Assembly: GCF_000153485.2 (NCBI RefSeq)
Contig: NC_018721.1
Location: forward strand, 2,480,001-2,544,000
DNA length: 64,000 nt
Direction of reading: 5' to 3'
Source: Psychroflexus torquis ATCC 700755
GTDB lineage: Bacteria; Bacteroidota; Bacteroidia; Flavobacteriales; Flavobacteriaceae
Shown here: positions 1-8,311 of the stretch, in pieces
How positions within the stretch are numbered: the stretch's first letter is position 1
Layout of the letters: every line of letters starts with the position of its first letter
Notes under the pieces: model-generated
Seen by the model: only the letters and a program-made list of their open reading frames with translations
What the model was told of the DNA's origin: nothing
Databases searched by the model: none
Position numbers and translations under genes: made by a program

Positions 1-9
1 AATTTGAAA

Positions 10-828
10 ATGAAAGATCCTAAAAAAAATAAAACCAATCCAAAGACGTCTCCAAAAGATAAATTCAGTAAGAAAGAAGTTGCGCAGTCCAAAGTAGACA
101 AGCAAATTAAGAATCCAAGTGCGGGCATGCGTCTTAACAAATACATTTCTAACTCAGGGGTTTGTTCCCGTCGCGATGCTGATATCTATATAAAATCTGG
201 CAACGTAACGGTAAATGGAGAGGTGATTATAGAAATGGGACACCATGTGAAGCTAGAGGATGAGGTTAAGTTCGACGGACGTAGAATCAATCCAGAGCCT
301 AAAGCATATGTTTTGCTTAATAAACCCAAGAGCTTTTATGTCACGGGTAGTTACGAAAAAGGGAAGCTTACCGCTTTAGACCTAGTCCAAAATGCCTCTA
401 AGTCTAAACTTGCACCGGTTGGCAAATTAGACACCAGTGCTATGGGACTTATCCTCTTTACAAACGATGGTACGCTGGCTAAAAAACTCTCGGGTCATAA
501 AAATGGAATTCGACAAATTTATCAAGTTGAATTAACTAAGCCTTTAAGAGAATCTGATTTAGAAGTGATTAAAGATGGTCCGTTTATCGAAGGTTCTAAA
601 GTAAAAATTGAAGAAGCGGCTTTTGTCGACAATAGACCAAAAAACATCGTAGGACTTGAACTAAGGAGTCAACGTGCTCATATCGTTCAACGTATATTTA
701 AAAAACTGGGTTATGAGATTGAAAAAATGGATCGCGTGATTTATGCAAATCTCGATAAGAAAAATTTACCTAGAGGTCATTATCGTCACCTTACCAGACA
801 AGAGGTCATCAATTTAGGAATGGTTTAA
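10..828 (+). CDS. rRNA pseudouridine synthase, RsuA/RluB family
   Basis: Isomerises a specific uridine in rRNA to pseudouridine during ribosome assembly in the cytoplasm. The first 35 or so residues are Lys-rich and low in complexity, followed by an S4 RNA-binding domain (motif MRLNKYISNSGVCSRRDAD) at about residues 40-85 and the synthase domain. The catalytic Asp is D141 in GKLDTSAMGLILFTNDG, which matches the family motif G(R/K)LD. At 272 aa it is of family length. I chose ATG at 10; an in-frame TTG lies at 4, and a start outside the window cannot be excluded. The exact rRNA target (RluB, RluE or RsuA type) cannot be read from the sequence. Confidence 0.88.
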   Translation: MKDPKKNKTNPKTSPKDKFSKKEVAQSKVDKQIKNPSAGMRLNKYISNSGVCSRRDADIYIKSGNVTVNGEVIIEMGHHVKLEDEVKFDGRRINPEPKAYVLLNKPKSFYVTGSYEKGKLTALDLVQNASKSKLAPVGKLDTSAMGLILFTNDGTLAKKLSGHKNGIRQIYQVELTKPLRESDLEVIKDGPFIEGSKVKIEEAAFVDNRPKNIVGLELRSQRAHIVQRIFKKLGYEIEKMDRVIYANLDKKNLPRGHYRHLTRQEVINLGMV

Positions 829-2044
829 AACACTCTAATTGGCAATCTTTGTCATAATTTTAATGTTTTGAATTGTCTTGTCTTTTTGATTACTCGGCTC
901 AAAATATAACAGCTCGCAAAGCAACTTATGATCACCAAATGGACAACATTGAATTTATGGAAAGGTAAAACTTTTCTAGTATCTTTTCCGATTTAGGTAA
1001 TACAATGCTGCTGAGGGTAATGTAAAAAAGATGCGTATAAGTGATAGTAGTTAAAGTTATGGAGGTTACCGCTAATTACTTATAATTCCCTTCTGATTAA
1101 TTTTATCATCAAGCATTTTGGTTATTAGAGTATTGAAAATCGCGACCTTGTTCCGCAAGTGGTTTTGTTTATGACAGAACTCATTGAAATACCGATTGAT
1201 GTTGAACTCGCTTACCCATAAATATGTTTCTTTTATCTATGATTTTACCTGATGAATTATGGTGTGCAATGCTTTAAAGTTCTGCCTAATGTTGCTTGGT
1301 ATTTGGGCAATGTTGAAAGCTTAGGCAAAAGATCCGTATCTTCTCCAAGGGTCTGTCGTGATGAGCGCATCTCTTTAGATGTGGTCCACAGATATATAAT
1401 TGTAATGAACTTGTCGAAAAGTCCATTATGCTTACCATATACAAAGTTTGACCTTACCCAGATCGGTAAGTTGTAAAGCTTTCGATGCTTTCTTTCTCTT
1501 TCTTGACGTCACAGCTACGAAAGATTTCCACTTCCTTATAGCCCCAAGTACAAACTCTACAACATGTACTACGCGATACAAGTGTTTGAAGTAGAAGACC
1601 ATAGGTGTATGCAGATATTATATTGGCGAGCAAAATCCATCTTAATTTGACAGGCGGTAAGGTTATATTTTAAACACATACATTTGTTCTAATTCTTCAA
1701 ACTAGAGAGGTATTCCTTGCATTCGAGACTCGTTTTAAACCGATCAGAGAACTCTAGAAGATTTTGATCTTTAAGTGTGCTCAAATTTATTAATTTTAAT
1801 TAGCCTAGAGTTAAGTATTTGTTGACTGACCTCTTTAATCTTAAACAAATTTGGACCTTTAAATCTTAAAAAGAGATCTATAATTTTAACAAATTATCAG
1901 TTTTTTTTTATTCATAAATAAACTTATTTTGCATAATATTATTAGTCTTTTGTCTATTTTTATTCCCTATTACTAATTGAAATAGGTGTTCATTTTTAAA
2001 ACTATTTTTTTACTTAACTTTAAACCAATAATTACCTATTATAA
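829..2044. other. 1.2-kb stretch without an intact gene; decayed DNA
   Basis: No long reading frame with family signatures is present. A 74-codon plus-strand frame (1252-1476) shows nothing recognisable. On the minus strand two fairly protein-like but broken frames can be read: about 1430-1618 (Lys/Arg-rich, ending in TDLGKVKLCIW) and 1072-1236 (containing NHLRNKVAIFNTLITKML). Stops and frame changes between them suggest an old gene on the minus strand, possibly from a mobile element, but I cannot name the family. The last 250 bp (1800-2044) are very AT-rich and presumably hold the promoter of the arginine decarboxylase gene. Confidence 0.5.
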
Positions 2045-3445
2045 ATGAATACAAAGTATATTGACCTCATAAGTCAAACTTATCAATTTCCTCAGGACGA
2101 ATTTCAACTTAAAAACGATCACCTGACATTTCACGACATCGATTTGATGGAATTGGTTGAAAAATACGGCGCCCCTCTTAAATTTACCTACTTACCAAAG
2201 ATTTCTGAAAATATTCACAGGGCTCAAAAGTGGTTTAAAGATGCCATTGAAAAGAATAATTACAGAGCGACTTACAATTATTGCTATTGCACCAAGAGTT
2301 CTCATTTTAAACATGTTCTAGATGAAGCCCTTAAAAATGATATTCACATAGAAACATCATCAGCATTTGATATAGATATTGTCAATAGTTTAAAGGAAAG
2401 GGGTAAAATCACCAAAGACACTTATGTTATTTGTAATGGCTTCAAGAGAGATCAATATGTCTCTAATATTGCTAATCTCATCAATAATGGACATCAGAAT
2501 TGTATTCCAGTGATAGATAACTATGAGGAAATCGATTTGTTAACCAAGGCGATTGATAAAGATTTTAAAATAGGTATTCGAATTGCATCAGAGGAAGAAC
2601 CAAAGTTTGAGTTTTATACCTCAAGGTTAGGAATAGGCTATAAAAATATTATTCCGTTTTACGAAGATCAAATCAAAAACAATGATCAAGTGGAGTTGAA
2701 AATGCTTCATTTCTTTATCAATACAGGTATAAGGGATAATGCGTATTATTGGAATGAACTTCAGAAGTGTTTACGTGTATATACTCGCCTAAAGAAGGTA
2801 TGCCCAAGTTTAGATAGTCTCAATATTGGTGGGGGTTTTCCCATAAAAAATTCACTGGCTTTTGAATATGATTACCAATATATTATTGAAGAGGTTGTTA
2901 GTCAAATTAAATTAACTTGCGAAGAAGAAGAGGTGCCTGTCCCTCATATTTTTACGGAATTTGGTAGTTTTACGGTTGGTGAAAGTGGAGGTGCCATTTA
3001 TGAAGTCCTTTACCAAAAACAACAAAATGATCGTGAAAAATGGAATATTATTAATTCTTCTTTTATCACAACTTTACCCGATTCTTGGGCGATTAGTAAG
3101 CGTTTTATTATGCTAGCTTTAAACCGTTGGAACGATAGATACGAAAGAGTCCTACTGGGCGGCTTAACCTGTGACAGTGATGATTATTACAATTCGGAAC
3201 AACATGTGAATGCTATTTATTTGCCTAAGTATGAAAAGGAAAACCCACTATATATAGGCTTTTTCAATACTGGAGCCTATCAAGAAACCATAGGTGGTTT
3301 TGGCGGATTGCAGCATTGTTTGATTCCAAGTCCAAAACATATTTTAATTCAAAAGAACGATGACGGAAGTCTGTCAACGAAACTATTTAGTGAACAACAA
3401 AAAAGTGAAGATTTACTCAAAATTTTAGGTTATCATGGCGTTTAA
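2045..3445 (+). CDS. speA: Arginine decarboxylase, PLP-dependent (alanine racemase fold)
   Basis: Decarboxylates arginine to agmatine, the first step of polyamine synthesis, in the cytoplasm. The 466-aa protein has the eukaryotic-ODC-like type III PLP architecture: Lys84 in YCTKSS is the expected Schiff-base lysine, GGGFPIK is the glycine-rich phosphate-binding segment, and LTCDSDDYY carries the conserved C-terminal active-site Cys-Asp. It is much shorter than the roughly 650-aa E. coli SpeA and fits the compact form seen in Bacteroidota. The agmatinase ATG lies inside its 3' end (11-nt overlap), so the two are translationally coupled and act in sequence. Substrate is inferred from the coupling; ornithine or diaminopimelate specificity is less likely. 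Confidence 0.85.
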   Translation: MNTKYIDLISQTYQFPQDEFQLKNDHLTFHDIDLMELVEKYGAPLKFTYLPKISENIHRAQKWFKDAIEKNNYRATYNYCYCTKSSHFKHVLDEALKNDIHIETSSAFDIDIVNSLKERGKITKDTYVICNGFKRDQYVSNIANLINNGHQNCIPVIDNYEEIDLLTKAIDKDFKIGIRIASEEEPKFEFYTSRLGIGYKNIIPFYEDQIKNNDQVELKMLHFFINTGIRDNAYYWNELQKCLRVYTRLKKVCPSLDSLNIGGGFPIKNSLAFEYDYQYIIEEVVSQIKLTCEEEEVPVPHIFTEFGSFTVGESGGAIYEVLYQKQQNDREKWNIINSSFITTLPDSWAISKRFIMLALNRWNDRYERVLLGGLTCDSDDYYNSEQHVNAIYLPKYEKENPLYIGFFNTGAYQETIGGFGGLQHCLIPSPKHILIQKNDDGSLSTKLFSEQQKSEDLLKILGYHGV

Positions 3446-4310
3446 AACAAATTATGCAGGAATTCCAGACAAGTATGCCCGTATCGACGAGGCGAAAGTT
3501 ATTCTAATTCCAGTTCCTTATGATGGAACAAGCTCTTGGCAAAAAGGAGCAGATAAAGGCCCTGAGGCTTTTTTAAAAGCTTCGGAAAATATGGAGTTGT
3601 ACGATATTGAAACCCGTACTGAAGTCTATAAAAAGGGTATTTATCTTGCGCCAGCAGTTTCAGAGAATAGCTCTCCAGAAAAAATGGTTGAGGCAGTGCA
3701 TAAAACCACTAAGAATTACATCAATCAAGATAAATTCGTCACTATTTTTGGAGGAGAACATTCGGTTTCAATAGGAACCATAAGGGCTTTTCATGACCAT
3801 TTTCCAGACCTTACTGTTCTTCAATTAGATGCTCATGCAGATTTGAGGCCCTCTTATGAAGGGAGTACTTGTAATCACGCTTGTGCTCTTCATGAAGCCA
3901 GCAAAAAAGGGAACCTTCTTCAAGTAGGTATTCGGTCTATGGATGTTTCTGAAGTAGAACATATGGACGAAAATCGCGTTTACTTTGCTCATGACTTATA
4001 TGAGGATTGGACTGAAGATGCCATTGGGCAAATGACCCCTAATGTTTTTATAACGATAGATCTAGACGCTTTTGATCCTTCTATTATGCCTTCTACAGGA
4101 ACTCCCGAGCCAGGTGGACTTTTTTGGTATGAGACTTTAGAATTCTTAAAAGAAATTTTCAAAAAGAAAAATGTGGTCGGATTTGATATTGTTGAGCTCT
4201 GTCCCAATGAAAAGGATAAATCTTCAGACTTTCTTGCTGCGAAACTTTATTATAAAATGTTGAGCTATAAGTTTAAATATGAAGATGGATATAAAGAGGA
4301 TGAGGAGTAG
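3435..4310 (+). CDS. speB: Agmatinase-type ureohydrolase
   Basis: Binuclear-Mn hydrolase that removes urea from agmatine to give putrescine. The 291-aa protein shows the arginase/agmatinase metal motifs in order: GGEHSVS, LDAHADLR and TIDLDAFDPS, with the usual C-terminal FDIVELCPN segment. It overlaps speA by 11 nt, which supports a product-to-substrate pairing with arginine decarboxylase. An alternative substrate such as N1-aminopropylagmatine is possible for ureohydrolases in such clusters and cannot be excluded from sequence. The operon probably continued directly into the deoxyhypusine-synthase-like gene before the repeat-flanked insert at 4311-5463 separated them (inference). Confidence 0.88.
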   Translation: MAFKTNYAGIPDKYARIDEAKVILIPVPYDGTSSWQKGADKGPEAFLKASENMELYDIETRTEVYKKGIYLAPAVSENSSPEKMVEAVHKTTKNYINQDKFVTIFGGEHSVSIGTIRAFHDHFPDLTVLQLDAHADLRPSYEGSTCNHACALHEASKKGNLLQVGIRSMDVSEVEHMDENRVYFAHDLYEDWTEDAIGQMTPNVFITIDLDAFDPSIMPSTGTPEPGGLFWYETLEFLKEIFKKKNVVGFDIVELCPNEKDKSSDFLAAKLYYKMLSYKFKYEDGYKEDEE

Positions 4311-4325
4311 ATTTTAAAGGTTTGA

Positions 4326-4580
4326 TAAATAGAAAAGAGAAAAGAGGAAAAAGAAAAAAGAGAATAGAACAAAGAGAGAATAGAACAAAGAGAGAATAGA
4401 ACAAAGAGAGAATAGAAAAGAGAAAATAGAAAAAAGAGGAAAAAGAGAATAGAACAAGGAGGAAATAGTAAAAGAGGATAGAGAGAGAATTGAACAAAGA
4501 GAGAATAGAGGAAAATAGAACAAGGAGTTTAGGGAAAAGAGCAAGGAGGAAATAGAAAAAGGTGTGTAAAGAGTAAGAAA
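4326..4580 (+). repeat. Left polypurine tract with 16-bp tandem repeat
   Basis: About 250 bp in which the plus strand is almost only A and G, with scattered T and C. It contains three perfect tandem copies of agagaatagaacaaag at 4359-4374, 4375-4390 and 4391-4406, followed by degenerate copies (gaatagaacaaggaggaaatag and similar). It starts about 15 bp after the speB stop. Minus-strand frames here encode only Phe/Leu/Ser-rich low-complexity peptides and are by-products of composition. Together with the tract at 4991-5325 it brackets the four-helix-bundle gene. Confidence 0.85.
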
Positions 4581-4637
4581 TGATTTAAGTACTGATGAAA
4601 ATTTAAAGTTGAGTGTATTATTTTAAAATCACTTCTA

Positions 4638-4991
4638 ATGGCTAAAAGGCACAACTATAAAAATTTGACTATTTGGAAATTGGGTCTTGAAATTGCTTTC
4701 AATATTTCTGATATTATAAAAAAGTTCCCTGAAATTGAAAGATTTGCACTCTCTGATCAAATGAATCGTTGTTCGATTTCTATACCGAGTAATATAGCAG
4801 AAGGCTCCGCTAGAAGTCAAAAAAGCTTTAAATATTATGTAAATATAGCAATGGGTTCTTCTTTTGAATTAGTCACACAATTAATTATTGCCAAACATAG
4901 AGCATATATTACAGAAGCCGAATTTGAAATGATAGAGGCTAAGATTGAGCATTTTCAACGAATGGCATCTGGTTTTCAAAATCAACTTTAA
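4638..4991 (+). CDS. Four-helix-bundle protein (23S rRNA IVP / S23 family)
   Basis: A 117-aa, all-helical protein of the family first described as encoded within 23S rRNA intervening sequences and related to the Avd accessory protein of diversity-generating retroelements. The diagnostic motifs are LTIWKLGLEIAFNISDI near the N-terminus, SDQMNRCSISIPSNIAEG in the middle and a helix ending in FQRMASGFQ. The molecular role of stand-alone members is unknown. Here it is not in rRNA: it sits between two polypurine tracts, with no other gene in the insert. It interrupts what looks like a speA-speB-deoxyhypusine-synthase operon. ATG at 4638 is the only reasonable start. Confidence 0.85.
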   Translation: MAKRHNYKNLTIWKLGLEIAFNISDIIKKFPEIERFALSDQMNRCSISIPSNIAEGSARSQKSFKYYVNIAMGSSFELVTQLIIAKHRAYITEAEFEMIEAKIEHFQRMASGFQNQL

Positions 4992-5325
4992 GTTAGGGAG
5001 AAGGACGGGAGAAGAGAAGAGAAGAGAAGAGAAAAAAGAACAAAGAAGAGAGCAAATGTGAAAGTACAAGGAGAAAAGAACAAAGACTAGAAGAGAAAAA
5101 AGGTGGAAGAACAAAGAAAATAGAAAAAAGAACAGAGAAGAGAGCAAAGGTGAAAGAACAAAGAAAATAGAAAAAAGAACAGAGAAGAGAGCAAAGGTGA
5201 AAGACCAAGGAGAAAAGAACAAAGACTAGAAGAGAAAAAAGGTGGAAGAACAAATAGAAGAGAAAATAGAAGAGAACAAGGACAAAGAAAGACAGAGAAT
5301 AAAGAAAATAGAGTAAAGAAGTTAG
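4991..5325 (+). repeat. Right polypurine tract with nested 47-bp and 49-bp repeats
   Basis: About 330 bp of purine-rich plus strand directly after the four-helix-bundle gene. It holds a 47-bp unit in tandem (5109-5155 and 5156-5202) and a 49-bp direct repeat at 5067-5115 and 5206-5254, 139 bp apart, both identical by eye. The motif agaacaaag is shared with the left tract, so both tracts come from the same repeat family. Such nested, near-identical units point to recent expansion by slippage or recombination. Confidence 0.85.
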
Positions 5326-5409
5326 CCAATAAAAAAATTAGAGTTTTTTAAAAAGATATTGAATGGCTAAAATCTACATCTTTTTGAAATTTAAATACAA
5401 CTATTAAAG

Positions 5410-5442
5410 TCCTTTTTCTTTGTTCTATTATCTTTTCTATTG
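5410..5442. repeat. Pyrimidine-rich inverted copy of the tract motif
   Basis: The plus strand reads tcctttttctttgttcta and continues to ttttctattg. Its complement contains tagaacaaagaaaaagga, the same motif as in the flanking polypurine tracts. It lies just upstream of the deoxyhypusine-synthase-like start (5464) and could pair with the upstream tract in RNA. Short enough that chance in this composition is possible. Confidence 0.45.
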
Positions 5443-5463
5443 TTTAAATTATATAAAAAAAAT

Positions 5464-6432
5464 ATGGGTAAACCTATTACAGACTTTATTGAAAAGTACT
5501 TTCTCCATTTTAATGCGGCAAGCCTAGTAGATGCTGCTAAAGCATACGGAAAGCAATTGGAGGGAGGGTCAAAGATGTTGGTATCTTTAGCTGGGGCTAT
5601 GAGTACAGCCGAACTTGGTAAAATATTTGCTGAGATGATTCGTCAGGACAAGGTACATATCATTTCTTGTACTGGGGCTAATTTAGAAGAAGACGTCATG
5701 AACTTGGTGGCTCATTCTCATTATAAGCGTGTTCCAGAATACAGAGATTTAACCCCCAAAGATGAGTGGAATTTACTAGAAAAAGGTTTAAATCGAGTTA
5801 CCGACACCTGTATTCCAGAAGAAGAGGCCTTTAGACGTATACAGAAGCATATCGTAAAAATCTGGAAAGAGGCTGAAGCTAAAGGAGAACGCTATTTACC
5901 TCATGAGTATTTGTATAAACTTCTGCTTTCTGATGTTTTGGAGGAGCATTACGAAATCGATCTTAAAGATTCTTGGATGTATGCAGCTGCGGAAAAGAAC
6001 CTGCCTATTGTAGTTCCAGGATGGGAAGATAGTACGATGGGGAATATATTTGCTAGCTATGTCATGAAAGGAGAGCTTAAAGCATCTACGGTTAAATCTG
6101 GGATTGAGTATATGACGTTCCTAGCCGATTGGTATACCGAAAATTCTAGACAAGGTATAGGATTTTTCCAGATTGGTGGTGGTATTGCTGGTGATTTCCC
6201 AATTTGTGTAGTTCCAATGCTTTACCAAGATATGGAAAGAACCGATACTCCTTTTTGGAGCTATTTCTGTCAAATATCAGATTCAACGACAAGTTATGGG
6301 TCGTATTCTGGAGCAGTTCCAAATGAGAAAATCACTTGGGGAAAACTGGATATAAATACTCCGAAATTCATTATTGAAAGTGACGCTACTATAGTAGCAC
6401 CGTTAATTTTTGCTTACCTATTAGAGATGTAA
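5464..6432 (+). CDS. Deoxyhypusine-synthase-like (putative homospermidine synthase) enzyme
   Basis: Member of the deoxyhypusine synthase fold, NAD-dependent enzymes that transfer an aminobutyl group to a lysine or to a polyamine. Bacteria lack eIF5A, so a polyamine acceptor is the usual proposal. The catalytic lysine is conserved as K294 in the WGK motif (KITWGKLD), and SLAGAMSTAELGK and QIGGGIAGDFPI match NAD/active-site segments. I start at ATG 5464 (322 aa, MGKPITDF), because the upstream in-frame TTG at 5440 lies in the pyrimidine-rich repeat. Its place after arginine decarboxylase and agmatinase supports use of putrescine or spermidine. Product (homospermidine, spermidine or other) is not decided by sequence. 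Confidence 0.82.
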   Translation: MGKPITDFIEKYFLHFNAASLVDAAKAYGKQLEGGSKMLVSLAGAMSTAELGKIFAEMIRQDKVHIISCTGANLEEDVMNLVAHSHYKRVPEYRDLTPKDEWNLLEKGLNRVTDTCIPEEEAFRRIQKHIVKIWKEAEAKGERYLPHEYLYKLLLSDVLEEHYEIDLKDSWMYAAAEKNLPIVVPGWEDSTMGNIFASYVMKGELKASTVKSGIEYMTFLADWYTENSRQGIGFFQIGGGIAGDFPICVVPMLYQDMERTDTPFWSYFCQISDSTTSYGSYSGAVPNEKITWGKLDINTPKFIIESDATIVAPLIFAYLLEM

Positions 6433-6464
6433 TTTTAGTTATCCTCCTTGCTAACCGTACTTAA

Positions 6465-6504
6465 TACCAATTTATTTATGCGACATTATAAATTTAATTT
6501 GGTA
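6465..6504. repeat. 40-bp mini palindromic element with MITE ends
   Basis: Starts with taccaattta and ends with taatttggta, giving an imperfect inverted repeat over its full 40 bp with the core cgacattataaat. The core and right end match the tail of the longer element at 30534-30714 and the fragment at 35884-35956. Probably an internally deleted copy of the same dispersed family. Confidence 0.6.
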
Positions 6505-6589
6505 CAAGACCTTCAGAACTCATCTTCACTATTGATCTTGATTTTAAATGGAGGGGTATTTTGATGCTTATTTCCTGAGAGCTTATAAT

Positions 6590-6597
6590 TAACTTTG
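6590..6597 (+). promoter_or_regulatory. Candidate -7 element TAACTTTG
   Basis: Matches the Bacteroidota consensus TAnnTTTG, 74 bp before the start of the GNAT/nitrilase gene. A TTA rather than TTG lies 19 bp upstream, so the -33 part is weak. Confidence 0.45.
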
Positions 6598-6671
6598 CAC
6601 TAAATCTATTTAATTTTTTTTGTCAAGATTTTCTTCTGAAGTTAATTGATATTAACCCAAATTACTTTTAT

Positions 6672-8210
6672 ATGTCCGCCGAGAATTCTCCCAAAATTGA
6701 ACAAATTGAGTTAAAATATCTCTCCTTAAAAGATTTTGAAGCTTTAAAAGAAGTCTTTATTGAAATTTATGGAGATGCTCCAGATGCGTATTGGAAAAAG
6801 GATGAGTTGAGGGGTTTGATAGATGTTTTCCCTGAAGGTCAAGTGGTGATTTTAATCAACGGAGATTTAGCTGGTTGTGCTTTTTCGATAATAGTAGACT
6901 ATGGAAAGTTGTCTGATCACCATACTTACGATGATATTGCTGGGGATAGTAAATTTAAAAACCACACGGAATTTGGGGATATGCTTTATGGAATTGATGT
7001 TATCATAAAAAAAGAATATCGAGGTTTAAAGCTTGGAAGACGCCTTTACGACTACAGAAAAGAATTGACGGAGCAGCTTAACCTCAAGGGAATTGTCTTT
7101 GGTGGGAGAATCCCTAATTACTATAAGGTTTCTCATGAAATCACTCCCAAAGAGTACATCCAAAAAGTGAGAACTAAGGAAATAGACGATCCCGTCTTGA
7201 ATTTCCAATTGTCCAACGACTTTAGGCCTGTACGGATCTTATCGAACTATCTAGATGGAGACAAAGACTCTAAAGAATATGCAGTGCTAATGCAGTGGGA
7301 TAATATCTATTATGAAAAACAAACCAAAGTCCCTACCAACCAAAAAAGTGAAGTAAGGATTGGGTTGGTGCAATGGCAGATGCGTTCCTATAGCAGCTTG
7401 GAAGAATTACTTCATCAGGTTGAGTATTTTGTAGAATCGCTTTCGGGTTACCGATCGGATTTTGCTTTGTTTCCGGAGTTTTTTAATGCGCCTTTGATGT
7501 CGAAGTATAATCACTTGAGCGAGCCTGAGGCAATTAGAGAATTGGCTAAGTATACAGAACCTATCAAAAATAAAATGTCCGAATTATCTATTGCTTATAA
7601 CATTAATATTATTTCAGGGAGTATGCCTGAAATGATTAATAACAAGCTATATAATGTCGGCTATTTGTGTATGAGAGATGGCAGCACAGAGCGCTATGAG
7701 AAGATACATGTTACTCCAGACGAAGCCAAGATTTGGGGTATGCAAAAAGGAAGTGAGTTTAAGGTTTTTGATACCGATTGCGGTAAAATAGGGATCTTGA
7801 TTTGCTATGATGTTGAGTTTCCGGAGCTTTCTAGGATTTTGGCTAAAGAAGGGATGGATATTCTTTTTGTTCCTTTCCTAACGGATACTCAAAATGGATT
7901 TTCTCGAGTTAAACTTTGCGCTCAAGCTAGAGCAGTAGAAAATGAATGCTATGTGGCTATAGCAGGAAGTGTAGGTAATTTACCTAAGGTCCATAATATG
8001 GATATTCAATACGCTCAGTCTGCAGTCTTCACCCCTTCAGATTTTGCGTTTCCTAGTGATGGGATCAAAGCTCAGACTACGCCAAATACAGAAATGATAT
8101 TGATTGCCGATGTAGACCTATTAGCTTTAAGAGAACTCCATAACTTTGGGAGTGTCAAAAACCTAAAGGATATTAGAAACGATCTGTATACGTTGACCAG
8201 AAAGGAGTAG
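6672..8210 (+). CDS. GNAT acetyltransferase fused to carbon-nitrogen hydrolase (nitrilase superfamily)
   Basis: Two-domain 512-aa protein. Residues about 10-185 form an N-acetyltransferase domain (VIIKKEYRGLKLGRRLYDYR is the acetyl-CoA-binding helix region). Residues about 228-505 form a nitrilase-superfamily amidase with the complete Glu-Lys-Cys triad: E269 (FPEFF), K344 (YEKIHVTP) and C378 (ICYDVEFPE). The fusion is found widely in bacteria. In this position, after arginine decarboxylase, ureohydrolase and a deoxyhypusine-synthase-like enzyme, a role in acetylating or deamidating a polyamine derivative is a reasonable inference, but the substrate is unknown. ATG at 6672 is the natural start, and a TAACTTTG promoter element lies 74 bp upstream, so it may be transcribed separately. 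Confidence 0.85.
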   Translation: MSAENSPKIEQIELKYLSLKDFEALKEVFIEIYGDAPDAYWKKDELRGLIDVFPEGQVVILINGDLAGCAFSIIVDYGKLSDHHTYDDIAGDSKFKNHTEFGDMLYGIDVIIKKEYRGLKLGRRLYDYRKELTEQLNLKGIVFGGRIPNYYKVSHEITPKEYIQKVRTKEIDDPVLNFQLSNDFRPVRILSNYLDGDKDSKEYAVLMQWDNIYYEKQTKVPTNQKSEVRIGLVQWQMRSYSSLEELLHQVEYFVESLSGYRSDFALFPEFFNAPLMSKYNHLSEPEAIRELAKYTEPIKNKMSELSIAYNINIISGSMPEMINNKLYNVGYLCMRDGSTERYEKIHVTPDEAKIWGMQKGSEFKVFDTDCGKIGILICYDVEFPELSRILAKEGMDILFVPFLTDTQNGFSRVKLCAQARAVENECYVAIAGSVGNLPKVHNMDIQYAQSAVFTPSDFAFPSDGIKAQTTPNTEMILIADVDLLALRELHNFGSVKNLKDIRNDLYTLTRKE

Positions 8211-8311
8211 GGTTTTAATTTCTTGTTATTTTCAATTTGATAAAGGGTATAACGTTGGTTTTTATAGATTGATCTGTTTTCTGTATTTTAGTCATTATTA
8301 AACGATGAATT

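Noticed and set aside
1252..1476. 74-codon plus-strand frame in the decayed region
   Set aside because: No recognisable motif, no promoter element, and more protein-like fragments lie on the opposite strand.
4638..4991. Intervening sequence within a 23S rRNA gene
   Set aside because: The protein belongs to that family, but its flanks are polypurine DNA and protein genes, not rRNA.
4273..5329. Several minus-strand frames of 72-113 codons rich in Phe, Leu and Ser
   Set aside because: They are the complement of the polypurine tracts. Low-complexity composition, mutual overlap and absence of any domain show they are not genes.
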